DNA of 64,000 nt, from assembly GCA_036346395.1 (NCBI GenBank), contig CM070599.1, forward strand, positions 8,237,232 through 8,301,231, in the 5' to 3' direction. The DNA is from Hsuehochloa calcarea. Taxonomy: Eukaryota > Streptophyta > Magnoliopsida > Poales > Poaceae. A program made the translations under genes and the position numbers. Under the pieces are notes generated by a model, which searched no databases, was not told the origin of the DNA, and was given only the letters and a program-made list of their open reading frames with translations. Shown piece after piece: positions 58,750 through 64,000 of the stretch. Position 1 is the stretch's first letter. Every line of letters starts with the position of its first letter.

Positions 58750-61700
58750 TGCGAGGAAGGAGGACAAGTGGCTTGTTGACTCGGGTGTTCTCGACATATG
58801 ACCGGAGATTCTAGATGGTTCTCCTCCTCACACGTGCATCCGGCAATGAATTGATTACATTTGGGGATGCTTCTCTGGGCACCGTGTTGCAAAGGGCCTT
58901 TGTCGCGCGTCAACGACAAGTTCATGCTAAAAGGCGTCGCTTTGGTGAGTAAGTGAGGTATAATCTTCTATCTGTTTCTCACCGCTTGATGAGGGTCTAG
59001 AAGTGAGGTTTAAGAGAGGTGAGTCTGAGTTCTAGATTCCTCGGGTGAGCTTGTTTTGAGATCTCAGTTTGAGAAGATCTTACGTGCAAATTTGATATTT
59101 CTTACATTTCCAGTCCTAGATGTCTTGTAGCCTCGATTCTCATGACCTTGTTTTGTGGCATCGTAGACTTGGGCATATAGGTTTTGATCATTTGTCTAGA
59201 GTCGGTTGCAAGGACTTGATTAGAGGTTTGCCTAAGTGAAGGTGTCGAGAGATCTTGTGTGCTCACCTTGTAGACATGGTAAGATGGTGTCTGCTTCCCA
59301 CCCACCTCTTACTTTGGTAATGGTGATGGACGGGACGACTTCTTCACTTAGATCTGATTGGTCCTTCTAGAGTTCGATCGGTGGTGGGAAATGGTATGTC
59401 TTGGTGGTTGTGGATGATTACTCGGTATTCATGGGTTTATTTTCTTGCTTCTAAGGAATGAAGCATTTGGATTCTTTAAAGATTTGGTCCTTAGAATTCT
59501 TTGTTGATATACTGGAGCTTTGAGAGCCATTAGGAGTGATAATGGGGTGAGTTCAAGAATTCTTCTTTTCTACCTTCTGTGATAGGGAATTGAGCATCGC
59601 TTTTCTTCTCCTAGAGTTCCTCGTGAGAATGGTGTTGTAGAAAGGAAGAATAGAACCCTTGTAGAGATGGCTCGGACCATGCTAGATGAGCATTCTACTC
59701 CTAGGAGATTTTGGGCTGAGGCGATCTCTACTGCTTGCTATATCTCCAATAGGGTTTTCTTGAGATCTGTAGTCGGGAAGACTTCTTATGAGCTTAGATT
59801 TGGTCATTCTCCCAAGGTCTCTCATTTCAAGATTTTTGGTTGCAAGTGCTTCATTCTTAAACATGGCAATCTTGATAAATTTGAGTCTAGATGTTTTGAT
59901 GGCATATTTCTTGGATATCCTGCTCATTCTCGTGGCTATCGTGTTTTTAATGTTGATACTAACAAAATTGTTGAGACTTGCGAAGTCACTTTTGATGAGG
60001 CTAGTCACAGTACTAGACCCGATGCTTGGTACAGGTTTACGAAACTCAAGAAAGCATCTTCGTCGATGATGATTACGAGGATGAAGACCCAAACCATCCT
60101 CCTGCTACCTCACGAGGGGTGGAGAGCACTGCTACTACTACTTGATGTCGGTGACGGCCGCCTCCTATCCCCACCGACGATCTGAGTGGCTCTGTTCCTA
60201 CCTCCACAACTCATGGGGTAGAGGCCACTTCTGCACCAAGAGCACCTCTTCGCATTCAGCGACAACATCCTCCTGAACAGATGATTGGGGATCTTCAAGA
60301 GCGAGTCACTCGCTCGAGTTTATTCTCTGATTCCCATGCACATTACGCTTTTGTCGCTTCTTTTGAACCCGAGATATCACCCATGCTTTATCGATGCCTC
60401 TTGGGTCAATGCCATGCATGAAGAGCTTGAAAATTTTGAAAGAAACAAAGTCGGTTTTAGTTGGCGACCTTGATTCTCATGTTATTGGAACAAAATGGGT
60501 TTTAAAAATAAGCAAAGTGAGGATGGATTGGTTGTTACGCAATAAGGCTAGACTTGTTGCTCAAGGTTATTCAGTAGAGGGCTTAGACTTTGAGGAGACT
60601 TTTGCTCCATAGCTAGATTGGAGGCCATTCGCATTCTTTTAGCATTTGCAACATCCAAGGGTTTCAAGCTTTTTCAAATGGATGTTAAAAGTGCTTTCTT
60701 GAATGGCTTCATAGAAGAAGAGGTCTTTGTCAAGCAACCTCCTGGGTTTGAAAATCAAAATTCCCAAACCATGTTTTAAACTCTCTAAAGCCTGTATGGA
60801 TTGAAACAAGCTCCTAGAGCTTGGTATGATGAGCTTAAGAGTTTCTTGCTTGAAAATGATTTCAAAATGGGAATGGTTGATAAAACCTTGTTCACTCTCG
60901 CATGGCGGTGATTTCTTGTTGGTTCAAATATATGTGGATGATATTATTTTGGTGGTTCCTCTCATGCTTTGGTGTCTAGATTTTGATTCTATGAGCGGTG
61001 AATTCGAGATGAGCATGATGGGAGAGTGACATTCTTCCTTGGTCTTCAAATCAAGCAAGCGAAAGAAGGCACCTTCGTCCACGAGTAAGTATACAAAGGA
61101 CCTTCTTGGCGCTTCAATATGGGAAGCGATAGGCCAATGTCTACTCCCATTGCAACAACCACCGTCTTTGGACCACGATGAGGATGGAGAGTCAGTGGAC
61201 GGAAGAATACCGCATGATATGATTGGCTCCTCCTCTATCTTACAGTGTCGGTAGGACATACAATTCGCCGTATGTGCATGCGCTCGATTTCGAGCTTCCT
61301 CGTGCTTCTCATCGTCAAGTATGCGCGCATCTTGGTATCTTCAAGATACGCTTGATTTTGGACTCTGTATTCTTCTTCTTGGCTCTTTCAATTCGAGCAT
61401 TTTACGATCTTGATTTAGCGGGTGTAGAGTTGATAGGAAGAGTACTTGGCACTTGTCATTTCTTGGGCACATCACTTGTTTCTTGGTCTTCGAGCAGTCT
61501 TACATTGCCTGATCCACAGTGAGGCCGAGTATGTAGCTGCCGCTGGTGCTGCTCTCGAGTTCTCTGGATTTTGTCCATGCTGCGAGACTATGGGTTATCT
61601 TTGGGAAGTGTTCCTCTTTTACGTGACAACATACGCAATTAATATTGCCAAAAACCAAGTGCAACATTCGGGACTAAACACATTGACATTCGATTTTATT

Positions 61701-61810
61701 TTACGAGAGACCATGTTGAGAAAGGTGATGTTGTGCTTCATTTTGTAGAGTCGAGCAACGACTTGCGGATATTTTCACTAAGGCTCTTGACTCTTGGCGT
61801 TTCTTTGCTT
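58750..61810 (+). pseudogene. pol: Sirevirus 2 pol, multiply frameshifted
   Basis: Protease with LVDSG at 58,772-58,786, followed by a one-base loss. Integrase zinc finger WHRRLGH at about 59,157-59,180. Acidic core codons at 59,351 (LDLIGP), 59,538 (SDNG) and 59,640 (VVERKNRT). A 172-codon open stretch (59,667-60,185) runs from the end of the integrase core (ARTMLDEHSTPRRFWAEA) through the FGCKCFIL and FLGYPAHSRGYRV regions. The reverse transcriptase runs from about 60,415 (HEELENFERNK), with YVDD intact at 60,931-60,942. RNase H ends at about 61,810. There are more breaks than in Sirevirus 1, consistent with greater age. Confidence 0.9.
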
Positions 61811-61849
61811 TGGGGAGAGTTAGGGGTTATTAGTCCTATTGGGCTGTTT

Positions 61850-63240
61850 TGAGGAAGTTGCTCTTTTGCATTCATTGTATCATAATGCATGTTTCATTTC
61901 ATTTGTCTTGCATTGTGTAATAAAATCAGTGGAGCTTTGATTATTATCCTTGTATGACTTGTTCTTATATTCTATACCTTGTCATATCGAGTGATAGTCT
62001 GCTAGACCTCTTTTATGGCTCTTCGTGTGTGGCTTAGCTTTTGACTTGCTAGCTTTATATCTGTGAGAAATTTGAATCAAATCATGTCTTGTTGGATCTT
62101 GTGACTAGTTTTGCTCTAGTGATCCACTTATGATTCTCGCCATGTCTTACAAGTTGAATTGAGTCTTGAACTTATTACGAGTTGAAAAATGAGCTTTTAT
62201 CTTATTAAGTCAAGCAAATGAAAAATGAGATTTTACGTGCGAAAAAGCGATCTCACCAATCCTTTCTCATGAGACGGCTTGCCATTGCACTAGGCATGAA
62301 CTCAGGGGGAGTTTTGGATGACCTAGATCATTCTTTTAAGCTTATCGCTTGAGATGGTCGCGGCAAGGCTTGAGATCTAGCACAGCAAAAAAAAGGAGAA
62401 AGAAAAAGAGAAATTGCCCAAAAGGGCTAAGTGCTTGAGCTTTGCTTCAAAAGAATTTTCTTAATGCTCAAAATGCCTCAATTCTTGTTTTGAGTCTCTT
62501 TTTACTTATAGACATGGCTTGACTCATTTTGGTTGCCTTGAGTGGATCTATGATTTTGAGCAACCTTTCATGATTTCAATTCTGTTAATCTCATTTTTGC
62601 TATCTTGGTTTTAGCTTTGCGATTACGTTTTGCCATGATTGAATATAGCGTCTTCTCCTTATATGGCTTGGTATAATACTTGTACTGTCTATATGTATAA
62701 TGGTCATGGCTCCTTTTCACTAAAATTCAAAAATAAAGTCATTCCTTCATGCTCTTTCTTTTTCATGCATCTTGATGAATTCATTGTCAAAGGGGGAGAA
62801 AGATTGTGAAGAAAATGTTGTTAATAATGTTGGAGCTTTTGGTTTCATACTCAAGGTTTAATATAAAGAACTTCATAAAATAAAAATTTTGAACCTTTTG
62901 AAAATCTGTGATCATGGTGAGTTGAGTTTACGGATTTCATTGTCTTATCTTATTTGAGTTGCAATTGAAGGATACTCACAATGATCAAAGGTCTAATAGA
63001 ACAATGTGTCTTTCATTTGGACCTAAGTGAGATTTTTGGCTACTTTACGGAAATTGAATCCTTTTGTGCCTTCAATGCCTTATCTCACTTGCTTACACTA
63101 TTACGAAGCCGGCTTGGTGGTTCCTAGGTTTTTGTTGCTTATGGACCAAGTTGTGCCTTTATCACAGCAGCGAGTTTTACTTTTCACTTTGAAAAACCAC
63201 ATTTTCTTGAAAATTGCCAATGTGTTCATCAAGGGGAGAT
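61850..63240 (+). mobile_element. 3' non-coding region of Sirevirus 2 with polypurine tracts
   Basis: AT-rich, without a credible frame. AGGGGGAGAAAG at about 62,790-62,802 and AAGGGGAGAT at 63,231-63,240, directly before the LTR, are polypurine tracts; there are fewer than in Sirevirus 1. Phrases such as CATTGTCAAAGGGGGAGAA are shared with Sirevirus 1 (13,350-13,367). Confidence 0.8.
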
Positions 63241-64000
63241 TGTGGATATCGTGAGGATATGTGCGATCTCGGGATGATGAGTCAATTGGCAATGGCGTAT
63301 TGGTTTGCAAATTCTCGCGTTTTGGGTTTGCTCCAAAATTTGTCGAGCCCTTGGCGATCGACCGGTTGTCTTGGCGGTCAAACCGCCCGTGGAAGCGATC
63401 CGGCCGGCCATGGTGGCGGTCCGACCGCTGATTTGAAAGTTGGGTTTTGGGTGAGCCAAAAATAGGTTGTGTAGGCAAGTGAGGAGTCTCTGGATGTGGT
63501 CCCATCATTTTGGAGATCCCAGTCAAAAGTTCTATTCGATTGAAATTTCGGAAGGTTTGAATTTCTCGCTTGAATTTTGGCTAAGTCATTTGGACCGTCC
63601 GACCGCCCGTTGTGGGAGCGGTCCGACAAGCATAAATCGGTCGGACCGGCCTTGTGAAGCGATCGGACCGGCGATCCTGGAGATGAGCCAAGTGTGGCAT
63701 TGAGTTTGTTACGAGTGTGTTATTCTATGAACTTCAATGCTTTATTGATGTATATTGCATTGCGGGCGGCGTGGGTCAAGTTGTGAAGAACTTGTTCGGA
63801 AGCGGTTTGTTTGTCTATTCTTTGTGCGGATGGCTTGCGGTCAGCGGCGTCAGCGGTGAGTGGATCGGGACTACGCTTGGAGAGCGAGGTCGAGCGATCG
63901 GGGATACGGGTGAGGTTGTGTGACTCAAGCATGGTGCGAGAATGGACAAGATGGATCGAGCGGGTGATTGAAGCAATTTGGTTGGATCGGCGGTGCGGAT
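63241..64000 (+). repeat. 3' LTR of Sirevirus 2 (first 760 bp)
   Basis: Aligns to 54,165 onward. Palindrome clusters occur at about 63,358-63,430 and 63,595-63,675, and the inverted repeat at 63,777-63,794. It is cut by the window end before the TATA box. Confidence 0.93.

Larger units (their letters stand above)
54165..64000 (+). mobile_element. Sirevirus-type Copia retrotransposon (Sirevirus 2), right end beyond the window
   Basis: 5' LTR 54,165-56,030, internal region 56,031-63,240, 3' LTR from 63,241 to the window end. The LTR starts (TGTGGATATCGTGAGG) and the domain order match Sirevirus 1, and both carry CGGTCSGACCG palindromes and the CAAGTT/AACTTG inverted repeat. The rest of the LTR has diverged, so it is a related but separate family. 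The coding region is more degraded than in Sirevirus 1. The likely left target duplication is CAAAT (54,160-54,164). Confidence 0.93.

Overview
This is plant nuclear DNA, almost certainly from a grass of the rice (Oryza) type, and it is overwhelmingly transposable elements. The reasons are the mixture of long-LTR chromovirus-type Gypsy elements, Sirevirus-type and BARE/RIRE1-type Copia elements, a miniature LTR element (TRIM) and a LINE, plus two decayed host genes. One of these, a peroxisomal ascorbate peroxidase, resembles the rice APX3/APX4 pair. There are no prokaryotic signatures, CRISPR arrays, rRNA genes or tRNA genes. tRNA-like strings in the window are reverse-transcription primer sites of Copia elements.

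Left block (1-23,233) is a nest up to four levels deep. The oldest layer is a Gypsy element whose polyprotein tail (about 18,597-18,830) and 4.2-kb LTR (19,011-23,233) survive at the right. A minus-strand BARE/RIRE1-like Copia element was inserted into it; its LTR ends at 18,591, and its PBS, leader and gag run leftwards. That element was itself split twice: by a Sirevirus in its leader (4,678-16,394, target duplication CATAC, near-identical LTRs) and by a Gypsy LTR in its gag zinc knuckle (1-2,927). The 3' LTR of the Sirevirus was in turn hit by a 700-bp TRIM (15,382-16,081).

Middle block (23,234-35,715) holds a solo LTR (24,756-26,854, duplication CTCTT) next to a second long LTR that ends at 28,962. 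These are followed by a 5'-truncated minus-strand LINE (29,366 to about 32,100) and a minus-strand ascorbate peroxidase gene (exons 2-9, 32,415-34,176). The peroxidase has open reading frames but no recognisable exon 1 and a disrupted C-terminal membrane anchor.

Right block (35,716-64,000) begins with a minus-strand Gypsy element with degraded polyprotein (35,716-42,571). It is joined inside gag to the 4.1-kb LTR and polyprotein tail of a second minus-strand Gypsy element (42,572 to about 47,070), which abuts a flavin-containing monooxygenase pseudogene (47,177-50,381). Then comes a plus-strand GC-rich Gypsy LTR (51,404-53,021), interrupted by a minus-strand Sirevirus LTR (53,022-54,164), which is interrupted by a second, older plus-strand Sirevirus (54,165 to beyond the window end).

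No gene here forms a working pathway. The two host genes are unrelated relics and every retroelement coding region is broken. The most interesting signals are in non-coding DNA: position-conserved but sequence-variable palindromes in five Gypsy LTRs, arrays of 11-bp palindromes in three Sirevirus LTR families with a unit-number difference between the two LTRs of one copy, and an intact TRIM sitting in one of those arrays.
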